The notes under the pieces are model-generated. The model saw only the letters and a program-made list of their open reading frames with translations, was not told the DNA's origin and searched no databases. From positions 248,001 through 312,000 of the forward strand of contig NZ_JNXC01000002.1 of assembly GCF_000716595.1 (NCBI RefSeq): a stretch of 64,000 bases of DNA. The letters run 5' to 3'. This document shows positions 41,538 through 49,013 of the stretch, one piece after another. A program made the position numbers and the translations under genes. Origin of the DNA: Saccharothrix sp. NRRL B-16314 (GTDB lineage Bacteria > Actinomycetota > Actinomycetes > Mycobacteriales > Pseudonocardiaceae). The first letter of the stretch is position 1, and every line of letters begins with the position of its first letter.

Positions 41538-41615
41538 TGGTGGGGCGGGTGGGGTTCGAACCCACGACCTGACGGATTATGAGTCCGCTGCTCTGACCGG
41601 CTGAGCTACCGCCCC
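41538..41615 (-). tRNA. tRNA with CAU anticodon (tRNA-Met elongator, or tRNA-Ile2)
   Basis: The cloverleaf is complete: acceptor GGGGCGG/CCGCCCC, D arm GCTC/GAGC, anticodon loop CTCATAA, T arm GTGGG-TTCGAAC-CCCAC, with the CCA end encoded (41538-41540). Elongator Met is the default; lysidine-modified Ile cannot be excluded from the gene alone. Confidence 0.95.
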
Positions 41616-41702
41616 CTGACGTGCGGTTCTGGAGGGTACAGATCCGGGTTCCCCCGCGTCTCGACAACCCGGTGCGGCGTGACCAAGCTGTGCACTCCGG
41701 TA

Positions 41703-42548
41703 CTACGGGGCTCCGAGGTCGGCTGGTCGGTAACCCGTCGGGTAGCCGGGGTACGTGCGGTTCTTCGGGTCGTTCGTCAGGCGGGGTGTCCGGCGGGGCC
41801 TGAGCAGGCGGACTGCGTGCGCCCGCAGGCGCAGGACGGCGTGGGCCAGGGTGGTCAGCCAGGGCGGTTGCGGTGTGAAGCCGAAGGCGGTCAGCATGGG
41901 TTCGTCGAGCATGGCCAGCACCGCCCTCGACGTCAGCGCCCGCGGCACCGGGTACCAGGAGCAGAACAGGTCCAGGGTGTACTGCCCGATCGCGCGGTTC
42001 GAGTCGCTGTACGTGAAGTGCTCCTCCTCGTACGACCGCTTGAACGCCAGGTACGCGGAGTAGGTGGGCGGCAGGGACTTGATCCCCATCCGGACACCGA
42101 CGGCCGAGTAGAAGTGGAACGCGGCCAGCCGCTCGTGGTCCGTCAACGGCCGCCAGCCGTACTTGGTGATCCACTCGATCGGGTCGAAGATGAACGTCGA
42201 CAGCACGTACCGCATGTCGTCGTTCGAGATCTCGTACCGCCCGTGCAGCCGGTTCACCACGCGCAGCGCCTCCCGGCCGCGCGGCGAGTCGTAGCCGTGC
42301 TCCACCAGCTCCGCCATCAGCAACGCCGTGTCGTCGTACCGCTTCTGCGCCCGCCGCTCGAACTCGCCGGTCCGGGCCAGCAACGCCGAGATCGTCGGCA
42401 CGCAGTACGTCCTGAACAGCGCGAACTCCAACGACCGCACGTAGTCCCACGGGAACTCGTACCCGGACGAGATGCGCATGATCTCGACGTGGTCGGTCTC
42501 CGGGTCCAGCGACGTGATCCGGCGGCGGTTGGCGAAGCGATCGGCCAT
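41703..42548 (-). CDS. MpaB-like oxygenase / DUF2236 protein
   Basis: A 281-aa mostly helical protein resembling the DUF2236/MpaB haem-oxygenase-like group (latex-clearing-protein relatives). It has RTGEFERRAQKRYDDTALLMAELVEHG, LHGRYEISNDDMRYVLSTFIFDPIEWITKYGWRPLTDHERLAAFHFYSAVGVRMGI and a basic C-terminal tail. The His/Arg residues expected near the haem are in the middle segment. The ATG at 42548 is chosen because upstream codons overlap the tRNA-Asn terminator region. Substrate unknown. Confidence 0.78.
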   Translation of the reverse strand: MADRFANRRRITSLDPETDHVEIMRISSGYEFPWDYVRSLEFALFRTYCVPTISALLARTGEFERRAQKRYDDTALLMAELVEHGYDSPRGREALRVVNRLHGRYEISNDDMRYVLSTFIFDPIEWITKYGWRPLTDHERLAAFHFYSAVGVRMGIKSLPPTYSAYLAFKRSYEEEHFTYSDSNRAIGQYTLDLFCSWYPVPRALTSRAVLAMLDEPMLTAFGFTPQPPWLTTLAHAVLRLRAHAVRLLRPRRTPRLTNDPKNRTYPGYPTGYRPADLGAP

Positions 42549-42632
42549 GCGGATCAGCCTGCCGCAAGAATCCGCCGCAGCGGGGTGACATTCGGGTGAC
42601 TCGCGGGTACCCCGACCCCATGACACGACAAA

Positions 42633-42656
42633 ACCCCAGGTCGGGAGACCTGGGGT
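42633..42656 (-). terminator. Rho-independent terminator after tRNA-Asn
   Basis: ACCCCAGGTC / GACCTGGGGT form a perfect 10-bp stem with a 4-nt loop, followed on the minus strand by TTTTGT. It lies 9 nt after the tRNA 3' end. Confidence 0.9.
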
Positions 42657-42665
42657 GTCATCGCG

Positions 42666-42737
42666 CTCCCCCTACTGGATTCGAACCAGTAACCCTTCGA
42701 TTAACAGTCGAATGCTCTGCCGTTGAGCTAAGGGGGA
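42666..42737 (-). tRNA. tRNA-Asn (GUU)
   Basis: Acceptor TCCCCCT/AGGGGGA with G discriminator, anticodon loop CTGTTAA (GTT), and T arm CTGG-TTCGAAT-CCAG give a standard cloverleaf of 72 nt. CCA is not encoded. Confidence 0.97.
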
Positions 42738-42816
42738 ATGTTCTGTTGTAGGCCGGGCCACCCGGCCCGACAGGTCGTTACTCTAGCGCATCCTCAACGG
42801 CGCTCGCGCACACCCC

Positions 42817-42833
42817 CCTACCGTTGCGGTAGG
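42817..42833. promoter_or_regulatory. Palindrome upstream of the YtxH-like gene
   Basis: CCTACCGTTGCGGTAGG is a perfect 7-3-7 palindrome about 40 nt before the ATG of the small gene. It could be an operator or a short mRNA hairpin. Confidence 0.45.
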
Positions 42834-42873
42834 AAGGGTGGTGATCAGGCACGATCGGAGGAGAGGACACCTC

Positions 42874-43104
42874 ATGAAGGGCATCCTGCTCGGCGCCGCC
42901 ATCGGCTACGTCCTGGGGACGCGCGCCGGACGTCAGCGCTACGACCAGATCGTGCGCACCTACCGGGCCCTGGCGGACCACCCGGCCGTCCAGGGCGCAG
43001 CCGGCATCGTCCGCGCCAAGGTGAGCGAGACCACCGGTCTCGGCCGCCACCAGCCCCACGCCAACGGCCACCGTCGCGATCCGGTCATCCCCCGGGCGAA
43101 CTGA
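42874..43104 (+). CDS. Small YtxH-like membrane protein
   Basis: This 76-aa protein starts MKGILLGAAIGYVLGTRAGRQRYDQI, the glycine-zipper helix and basic stop of YtxH-type proteins, followed by a short amphipathic region. Its function is unknown; these proteins are often stress-linked. GAGGAGAGG upstream of the ATG gives the ribosome site. Confidence 0.75.
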   Translation: MKGILLGAAIGYVLGTRAGRQRYDQIVRTYRALADHPAVQGAAGIVRAKVSETTGLGRHQPHANGHRRDPVIPRAN

Positions 43105-43110
43105 CCGTCC

Positions 43111-43154
43111 GGTGTCGTGACCGCCCCACCACCATTCGGGGCGGTCACGACACC
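43111..43154. terminator. 17-bp-stem bidirectional terminator
   Basis: A perfect 17-bp stem (43111-43127 with 43138-43154) and a 10-nt loop lie 6 nt after the YtxH-like stop and 11 nt from the convergent tam stop. Confidence 0.9.
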
Positions 43155-43165
43155 AGGCACAGCGC

Positions 43166-43912
43166 TCACGGCACGCGGGCCACCGCGAAGACGCGGCGGA
43201 ACGGGAACCACGTCGTGCCGTCCGCCCGCCGCGGGTACGCGGACCTGAGCATCGGCGCCAACTCCGCGCGGAATGCCGCCCACTCCTCGTCGCCCAACGC
43301 CGCCCGGATCGGCCGCAGCGCCGTCCCGGTGATCCACTCCAGCACGGCGTCCTCCCCCTCCAGCCGCTGCAGGTAGGTCGTCTCCCACGCGTCCACCGCA
43401 CAGCCGTCCAGCACGGTCGCGTACCCCTCGGGGTCGAGCACCGGCGACGGCCGCATCAACCCTCGCAACGCCGGCCACGACGCGTCGACCAGCGACCGGA
43501 CCAGCTCGTGCGACGGCCCGGAGAAGTTGCCCGGCACCTGCATCGCCAACCACGCACCGGACGGCAGCGCTCGCGTCCACCCGCGCAACAGGTCCTCGTG
43601 ACCCGGCACCCACTGCAGGACGGCGTTTGTCACCACCACGTCGGTGTCCGGCGCGGGCTCCCACGACGCCACGTCGCCCACCCGCGCGTCGACGCCGCGC
43701 GCCCGCGCCTCGGCCACCATCTCCGGTGACGAGTCGAGCGCCTCCACCACCGCCGAGGGCCACCGCGTCGCCAGCAACTCCGTCAGGTTCCCCGGACCGC
43801 ACCCCAGGTCGACGACCCGTCGCGGTGACGTGGCGCCGACCCTGGCCACCAGCTCGTGGAACGGGCGCGACCGGTGGTCGGCGAACGCGAGGTACTGGCC
43901 GGGATCCCACAT
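43166..43912 (-). CDS. tam: Trans-aconitate 2-methyltransferase-like
   Basis: The 248-aa class I SAM methyltransferase starts [26 protein letters not shown], the Tam signature, with SAM motif [17 protein letters not shown] and post-motif [14 protein letters not shown]. Tam methylates trans-aconitate, relieving aconitase inhibition. The ATG at 43912 is placed 9 nt after GGAG; TTG at 43939 and GTG at 43918 are in frame. Confidence 0.88.
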   Translation of the reverse strand: MWDPGQYLAFADHRSRPFHELVARVGATSPRRVVDLGCGPGNLTELLATRWPSAVVEALDSSPEMVAEARARGVDARVGDVASWEPAPDTDVVVTNAVLQWVPGHEDLLRGWTRALPSGAWLAMQVPGNFSGPSHELVRSLVDASWPALRGLMRPSPVLDPEGYATVLDGCAVDAWETTYLQRLEGEDAVLEWITGTALRPIRAALGDEEWAAFRAELAPMLRSAYPRRADGTTWFPFRRVFAVARVP

Positions 43913-43981
43913 GCGCACCCACTCCGAGGCAGACAGCAAGTACGGCTCACAGTACGCGCGTACTGCTAGCTGCGTCGAGGC

Positions 43982-44494
43982 TCAGGACTCGGGGCGGAGC
44001 TTCGAGATCTTCGCCGCCACCGTGGCCGCGACCTCCCGGACCCGTTCCACGTCGGCACCCGGGTCCGGCCGCACCTGCAGCACGACCCCGTCCCGCCCGG
44101 TCACCTTGCGCTGGACGAACCACGCACCCACGGTCTCGTTGTGGTCCCGCGACTTGATCGACGCGGTCACCCGCGCGTGCACGACCTCCGGCACCTTGCC
44201 CGGCGTCTCCAGCGGGAACCGCTGCGGCGCGAGGTCGCGCAGGACCACGGCCGCCCCCGCCGTGCCGTCCTCGACCGACTCGGTCACCGCCAACGCGTTC
44301 CCGCTCCACGTGGCCTTGCTGACCAGGTGCCAGCCGACCCGGCGAGGGCCCGGCAACCACAGCCCGTACGTCGTCGCCACCAGCCACTCCGAGCCGACCC
44401 CGGCGGACGCCAGCACGTGCTCGTCGCGCTCCAGGGCACCGGTGAACCCCTCGGGCGCACCCGACCCGAACACCTTCCGGAACAGTTCCCTCAC
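43982..44494 (-). CDS. Hypothetical protein translationally coupled to dnaG
   Basis: A 170-aa protein with no recognised family: RELFRKVFG, ERDEHVLASAGVGSEWLVATTYGLWLPGPRRVGWHLVSKATW and a C-terminal QVRPDPGADVERVREVAATVAAKISKLRPES. It has the look of a soluble beta-rich PH-like domain plus helix. The GTG overlaps the dnaG stop (GTGA), a conserved-looking arrangement for actinobacterial dnaG loci. Confidence 0.75.
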   Translation of the reverse strand: MRELFRKVFGSGAPEGFTGALERDEHVLASAGVGSEWLVATTYGLWLPGPRRVGWHLVSKATWSGNALAVTESVEDGTAGAAVVLRDLAPQRFPLETPGKVPEVVHARVTASIKSRDHNETVGAWFVQRKVTGRDGVVLQVRPDPGADVERVREVAATVAAKISKLRPES

Positions 44495-46383
44495 AGCCCG
44501 CCCACCGCCTGTTGGCCCAACGCCTTGTGGTAGTCCTCCAGCGCGATGAGGTCGCCGAACAGGGCCCGGTACTCGTCGGGCTCCTCCACCGGCGACACCC
44601 GCCGCAACCGCGACTTGATCTCGGTGATCTGGCCGGACACCAGGATCTGCTGCAACCGCGCCAGCACGCTCTGCACGTACCGGTACTGGTCGTCCGCCTT
44701 GACCCGCAGCGCCTCGACGGACAGCTCGGTCAGCACCGACCGCACCGCCTGGTACCGGCACGCCTGCGACACCGCGTCCAGGAACGCCGGGCCCGACAGC
44801 CCCGAGGACGCGCCTCCCGCCTCCCGGATCGCCTGGTGCAACGCCAGGTAGGCGGGGTGCGTGAACGCCTCGTCGGGCAGCGAGTCGTAGTACGGCCCGG
44901 CCATCTCGGGCAGCTGCAACGCCGCCTTCAACGCCTCCCGCTGCGCCCACAGCGCCGGGTCGCGCGGATCGGGGCGCGTCGGACCGTCCACGTCGACCGC
45001 CAGCGCGCCCTGGTTCGGGTCGACGGGCTGCTGGGCGCGACGCGCGGGAGCACGGCCGGTCGCCGTCTCGCGCACCCGGCGCACCACGGCCGACTCGTCC
45101 TCCCAGCCGACCCACCAGGCCAGCCGCGTCGCGTAGCCGTCCCGCTTGGCCCGGTCCTTGATCTGCGCCACGAACGGCACCATCGTCTTCAACGCCTCGA
45201 CCCGGCCGTCGACCGAGTCGAGGTCGTAGTCCTTCAGCCGGGTCTTGATGGCGAACTCGAACAGCGGCGTGCGCCGGGCCACCAGGTCGCGCACCGCCAC
45301 GTCACCCTTGGCCTGGCGCAGCTCGCACGGGTCCATGCCGTCCGGCGCGATCGCGATGTACGTCTGCGCGGAGAACGCCTGCTCGCCCTCGAACGCCTTC
45401 AGCGCCGCCTTCTGCCCCGCCGCGTCACCGTCGAAGGTGAAGATCACCTCGCCGTTGACCGAGTCGTCGATCAGCAGCCGGCGCAGCACGTTCATGTGGT
45501 CGGCGCCGAACGCCGTGCCGCAGGACGCGACCGCCGTCGGCACGCCCGCGAGGTGCATGGCCATCACGTCGGTGTAGCCCTCGACCACCACGGCCTGCCG
45601 GCGCTTGGCGATCTCCCGCTTGGCCAGGTCCAGCCCGAACAGCACCTGCGACTTCTTGTAGATCACGCTCTCGCTGGTGTTGAGGTACTTGGCCTGGATC
45701 TGGTCGTCCTCGAAGATCCGGCGCGCGCCGAAGCCGACGACCTCGCCGCCCATGTCCCGGATCGGCCACAGCAGCCGGCGGTGGAACCGGTCGATCGGCC
45801 CCTGCCTGCCTTCCTTGCTCAGCTGGGCCTTGATCAGCTCGGTCAGCTCGAACCCGCGCCCGAGGAGGTGCTTGGTGAGCTTGTCCCAGCCGGCCGGCGC
45901 GAAACCGCAGCCGAACGTCCGGGCGGCGGCCTCGTCGAAACCGCGTTGCGCCAGGAACTCCCGCGCCGGCATCGCCTCCGGTGACGCCAGCTGCTCGGCG
46001 TAGAACTCGGCGGCGACCCGGTGCGCCTCGATGAGCCTGCTGCGGGTGCCCCGGTCCCGCTGGACGGTCGCGCCGCCGCCCTCGTAGGTCAGCTGGATGC
46101 CGGCCCGGTCGGCCAGCCGCTCGACGGCCTCCACGAAACCGAGGTGCTCGATCTTCATCACGAACGCGATGACGTCGCCGCCCTCGCCGCAGCCGAAGCA
46201 GTGGAACGTGCCGTGCGACGGCCTGACGTTGAACGACGGCGACTTCTCGTCGTGGAACGGGCACAGGCCTTTCAGCGCGCCGCCGCCGGCCCCGCGCAGG
46301 GAGACGTGGTCTCCCACGACGTCGTCGATCCGGCTCCGGTCACGCACCAACGCGATGTCGCTGTCCCGGATGCGTCCTGCCAC
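44491..46383 (-). CDS. dnaG: DNA primase
   Basis: This 630-aa primase makes RNA primers at the fork. The N-terminal zinc ribbon is intact (CPFHDEKSPSFNV...FHCFGCGEGGD), followed by the catalytic core with the TOPRIM motif VVVEGYTDVMAMHLAGV and FTFDGDAAGQKAA, and a C-terminal DnaB-interaction domain. The GTG at 46383 (VAGRIRDSDIALVRDRS) is the family start. TAGACT lies 8 nt before it, so the transcript may be leaderless. It is divergent from the ECF sigma gene. Confidence 0.96.
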   Translation of the reverse strand: MAGRIRDSDIALVRDRSRIDDVVGDHVSLRGAGGGALKGLCPFHDEKSPSFNVRPSHGTFHCFGCGEGGDVIAFVMKIEHLGFVEAVERLADRAGIQLTYEGGGATVQRDRGTRSRLIEAHRVAAEFYAEQLASPEAMPAREFLAQRGFDEAAARTFGCGFAPAGWDKLTKHLLGRGFELTELIKAQLSKEGRQGPIDRFHRRLLWPIRDMGGEVVGFGARRIFEDDQIQAKYLNTSESVIYKKSQVLFGLDLAKREIAKRRQAVVVEGYTDVMAMHLAGVPTAVASCGTAFGADHMNVLRRLLIDDSVNGEVIFTFDGDAAGQKAALKAFEGEQAFSAQTYIAIAPDGMDPCELRQAKGDVAVRDLVARRTPLFEFAIKTRLKDYDLDSVDGRVEALKTMVPFVAQIKDRAKRDGYATRLAWWVGWEDESAVVRRVRETATGRAPARRAQQPVDPNQGALAVDVDGPTRPDPRDPALWAQREALKAALQLPEMAGPYYDSLPDEAFTHPAYLALHQAIREAGGASSGLSGPAFLDAVSQACRYQAVRSVLTELSVEALRVKADDQYRYVQSVLARLQQILVSGQITEIKSRLRRVSPVEEPDEYRALFGDLIALEDYHKALGQQAVGGL

Positions 46384-46417
46384 GTCGAGCGAGTCTAGTG
46401 CTGGCAGACTGGTGCTC

Positions 46418-47362
46418 GTGACCGCAGCCGAGCAGACCCTGGCTTCGACCTTCACCGGCCACCGCTCGCACCTGGTCGGCGTGGCCTACCGGCTCACCGG
46501 CAGCGTGGCGGACGCCGAGGACGCGGTGCAGGAGGCGTGGCTGCGGCTGACGGGTCTGACCGAGGAGGCGCGGGGCGGTATCCGCGACCTGCGCGGCTGG
46601 CTGACCACGGTGGTCGGGCGGATCTGCCTGGACCGGCTGCGGTCGGCGGCGGTGCGGCGGGAGCGGTACGTCGGCCAGTGGCTGCCCGAGCCGTTGATCA
46701 CCTCCGGCGAGGACGACCCGTTGGACGCGGTGGTGCGCGACGACGGCGTGCGGATGGCGGCGCTGGTGGTGCTGGACCGCCTCACGCCCGAGCAGCGGGT
46801 CGCGTTCGTGCTGCACGACGCGTTCGACGTGCCGTTCGCGGAGATCGCCGACGTGCTGGGCTGCACGGTCGCCACGGCCCGCCAGCACGCGTCACGGGGC
46901 CGGCGGGCGGCAGCCGACGCCGAGCCCCCGCCGCGGGTGGCGCTGGACGAGCAGCGGGAGCTGCTGGAGCGGTTCCTCCAGGCCATGGCCTCCGGTGACG
47001 TGGACGCGGTGATCAGCCTGCTGCACCCGGACGTGGTGGTCGTCGGCGACGCCGGCGGCAAGGCGAAGACCGCGATCAACATCGTCACCGGCCCGGAGAA
47101 GGTGGCGCGCTTCCTGCTCGGCCTGCTGCGCAAGTACGGCGGCAAGATGGACGGGCGGCCGGTGCTGGTCAACGGCGACCTGGGCCTGCTCTACCCGGCG
47201 CAGGGCGACCTGACGGCCCGGGTGGGCGCGTTCGCGGTGCGGGACGGCCTCGTGACCGGCGTGTACGACATGTCGAACCCGGACAAGCTCGGCCACGTGC
47301 CGTTCCCCGATCCGCACCGCGAAGACCCCGGCGGGCTCAGCCGACCAGTGCCCGCCAGGTGA
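46418..47362 (+). CDS. sigJ: ECF41-type sigma factor with SnoaL-like C-terminal domain (SigJ-like)
   Basis: The 314-aa sigma factor has region 2 (HRSHLVGVAYRLTGSVADAEDAVQEAWLRL) and region 4 (LTPEQRVAFVLHDAFDVPFAEIADVLGCTVATARQHASRGRR), then a SnoaL-like extension. The three ECF41 hallmarks I know are all present: WLPEP in the linker (88-92), D-x-GGK (GDAGGKAKTAI) and NPDKL near the C-terminus. ECF41 factors lack a classical anti-sigma; the extension regulates them. Known partners are carboxymuconolactone decarboxylases, oxidoreductases or epimerases. One such gene is at 48.4 kb. GTG start. Confidence 0.93.
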   Translation: MTAAEQTLASTFTGHRSHLVGVAYRLTGSVADAEDAVQEAWLRLTGLTEEARGGIRDLRGWLTTVVGRICLDRLRSAAVRRERYVGQWLPEPLITSGEDDPLDAVVRDDGVRMAALVVLDRLTPEQRVAFVLHDAFDVPFAEIADVLGCTVATARQHASRGRRAAADAEPPPRVALDEQRELLERFLQAMASGDVDAVISLLHPDVVVVGDAGGKAKTAINIVTGPEKVARFLLGLLRKYGGKMDGRPVLVNGDLGLLYPAQGDLTARVGAFAVRDGLVTGVYDMSNPDKLGHVPFPDPHREDPGGLSRPVPAR

Positions 47363-48299
47363 TCGGCCCGGCGTTGCCGTCGACGACCAGCCGGTTGACG
47401 CCCTGGAAGGTGCGCACCGCCGTGGTGGTGATCGAGCCGTAGGCGCCGTCCACCCGCAGACCCGCACTGCGCTTGTTCAGCGCGGTCTGGAGCCCGCGGA
47501 CGTGGTGGCCGGCGGCGTCCTCGCTCAGCGAGTACACCAGCTTCGGCCACGTCGCCGGGCCGACCTGGCCATCGGCGACGAGGCCGTTGGCGGACTGGAA
47601 CCGCTCGACCGCGCTCACCGAGACCGAGCCGTACTGGCCGTCGACCACGAGTCCGGAGCCGCGCTGGTTCATCAGGTGCTGGACGACCGACACGGTCGCG
47701 CCGCGCGCGCCCGGGTCGATCCTCGGCCAACCGCCACCGAGGTCGACGCCCCGGGCGGACAGGAAGGTCACCGGGTTGACGGTCGGACCCAGTCCACCGG
47801 AGTGGACCTCGAAGTGCAGGTGCGGACCGGTCACGTTGCCCGTCGCACCCATGTCGGCGATGCGTTGGCCCGCTGAAACGGCTTGGTTGAGCGAAACCCG
47901 GTACGTGTCGAGGTGACCGTAGTAGGTGTAGGCGCCGCCGCCGTGGGAGATGACGATCCCGTTGCCGGTGCGACCGCTCAGGCCGCCACCCCACTGGCGG
48001 CGGATCACGGTCCCGGCCGCCGCGGCGTAGACGGCGGTGCCGGTGGAGTTGGTGATGTCCTGGCCGGCGTGCGGGCCACCCGACCGCGGCGCGCCGTAGT
48101 AGCCGCCGGCGGGGAAGTAGCCCAGCGCCGGGTTGCACCACCTGGCGTCCATCAGCGTGGCCGCCGAGGCGGGCGTCGCCAGTGAGGTCAGGCCGATCAG
48201 GGACACCCCGGCGCCGAGCCCGAAACCGGCGAGGAGCCGACGGCGGGACACACCCTGGTTCGACAGCTCTTCGCCGGCCGTACCGCATGATTCACACAT
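47337..48299 (-). CDS. Tat-exported M23 peptidase with two peptidoglycan-binding domains
   Basis: This 320-aa cell-wall enzyme has a twin-arginine signal (SRRRLLAGFGLGAGVSLIGLTSLATPASA), and an M23/LytM metallopeptidase domain with HAGQDITN and GPHLHFEVH zinc ligands. Two PG_binding_1 domains follow (VSVVQHLMNQRG...VSAVERFQSANGLVADGQVGPATW and a second copy). It probably cleaves peptidoglycan cross-links. The N-terminus MCESCGTAGEE has an odd cysteine pair before the RR motif. GAGGGAG precedes the ATG. Its 3' end overlaps the convergent sigJ gene by 26 nt. Confidence 0.92.
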   Translation of the reverse strand: MCESCGTAGEELSNQGVSRRRLLAGFGLGAGVSLIGLTSLATPASAATLMDARWCNPALGYFPAGGYYGAPRSGGPHAGQDITNSTGTAVYAAAAGTVIRRQWGGGLSGRTGNGIVISHGGGAYTYYGHLDTYRVSLNQAVSAGQRIADMGATGNVTGPHLHFEVHSGGLGPTVNPVTFLSARGVDLGGGWPRIDPGARGATVSVVQHLMNQRGSGLVVDGQYGSVSVSAVERFQSANGLVADGQVGPATWPKLVYSLSEDAAGHHVRGLQTALNKRSAGLRVDGAYGSITTTAVRTFQGVNRLVVDGNAGPITWRALVG

Positions 48300-48325
48300 G
48301 TCGCTCCCTCGAGAAAGCCGGCAAC

Positions 48326-48353
48326 CATCTCGAGATGATGTTAGTGAATCACT
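48326..48353. promoter_or_regulatory. Two short palindromes upstream of the M23 gene
   Basis: CATCTCGAGATG (48326-48337, perfect 12-bp) and AGTGAATCACT (48343-48353) fill the 77-nt gap between the M23 start and the decarboxylase-family stop. They are candidate operator sites. Confidence 0.45.
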
Positions 48354-48376
48354 CACTGTTGTCCAGCCCTCGGGGG

Positions 48377-48943
48377 CTACGGCATCGGCACCCGGCAGGC
48401 GTCGCCCGAGGTGAAGCCCTGGTCGGTGATGCCGAACGCCGAGTTGAACCGGCCCCGCTGGTTCTCCAGCGCGATCAGGTACGTCAGCTCCACCAGCCCC
48501 TTGTGGCCCAACCGCCGGTCGAGTTCGGCGACCTGCTCGTCGGTGACGGCGGTGGGCGTCTCGGTCATCGCGTCGGCGTAGGCGAGGGCCAGCTTCTCCA
48601 GCTCGGTGTACTTGTCCGAGTTCCGGTAGTCGTGGATCTCCTTGAGCCGGTCGATGTCCAAGCCCTCGTGCTTGATCAGCATGGTGCCGAAGTCGACGCA
48701 CCACGAGCAGCCGAGCTTCACCGCGGTCAGGTAGACCACCAGTTCCCGCAGCGAGACGGGCAGCGTCCTGGCGCCCTTCTCCACGGCCATCTCGTGCCGC
48801 GCGCCCGCGACGAACAGCTTCTGGTGGTGCGCCGTCACGGTGAACGGCTCGGGCACCGCGCCGAAGCGCTTCCTGGCGAACCGGTAGGCGAACCTCACCA
48901 GCGGGTTGGCCTGCTTGGTCGTGACGCCCGGGATCCTGGGCAT
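48377..48943 (-). CDS. Carboxymuconolactone decarboxylase-family protein (likely ECF41 target)
   Basis: The 188-aa AhpD-like helical protein has the redox-type CxxC motif in KLGCSWCVDFGTML and the family DYRNSDKYTELEKLALAYADAMTETP segment. These proteins act in peroxide or thiol chemistry and are the commonest neighbours of ECF41 sigma genes. GAGGAGGGG precedes the ATG at 48943. A candidate ECF41-type promoter lies immediately upstream. Confidence 0.88.
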   Translation of the reverse strand: MPRIPGVTTKQANPLVRFAYRFARKRFGAVPEPFTVTAHHQKLFVAGARHEMAVEKGARTLPVSLRELVVYLTAVKLGCSWCVDFGTMLIKHEGLDIDRLKEIHDYRNSDKYTELEKLALAYADAMTETPTAVTDEQVAELDRRLGHKGLVELTYLIALENQRGRFNSAFGITDQGFTSGDACRVPMP

Positions 48944-48975
48944 GTCCCCTCCTCGTTTCCGGTCTTCACCCGGTG

Positions 48976-49002
48976 GACGAGGAGGGCACCTCAAACGTGA
49001 CG
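48976..49002 (-). promoter_or_regulatory. Candidate ECF41-dependent promoter of the decarboxylase-family gene
   Basis: On the minus strand CGTCACG and CGTC are separated by exactly 16 nt. The reported ECF41 consensus is TGTCACA-N16-CGTC. The -35 matches five of seven bases and the -10 is exact. It ends 33 nt before the start codon. Confidence 0.6.
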
Positions 49003-49013
49003 AGTCGCGGGAA

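Noticed and set aside
42751..42770. GGGCC-rich hairpin upstream of tRNA-Asn as a terminator
   Set aside because: It forms a 6-bp stem only, with no upstream transcript on either strand that would need it; may be part of the tRNA promoter region.
48300..48376. c-di-AMP (ydaO) riboswitch upstream of the M23 peptidase, common for actinomycete wall hydrolases
   Set aside because: Only 77 nt separate the neighbouring genes and the conserved riboswitch core is absent.
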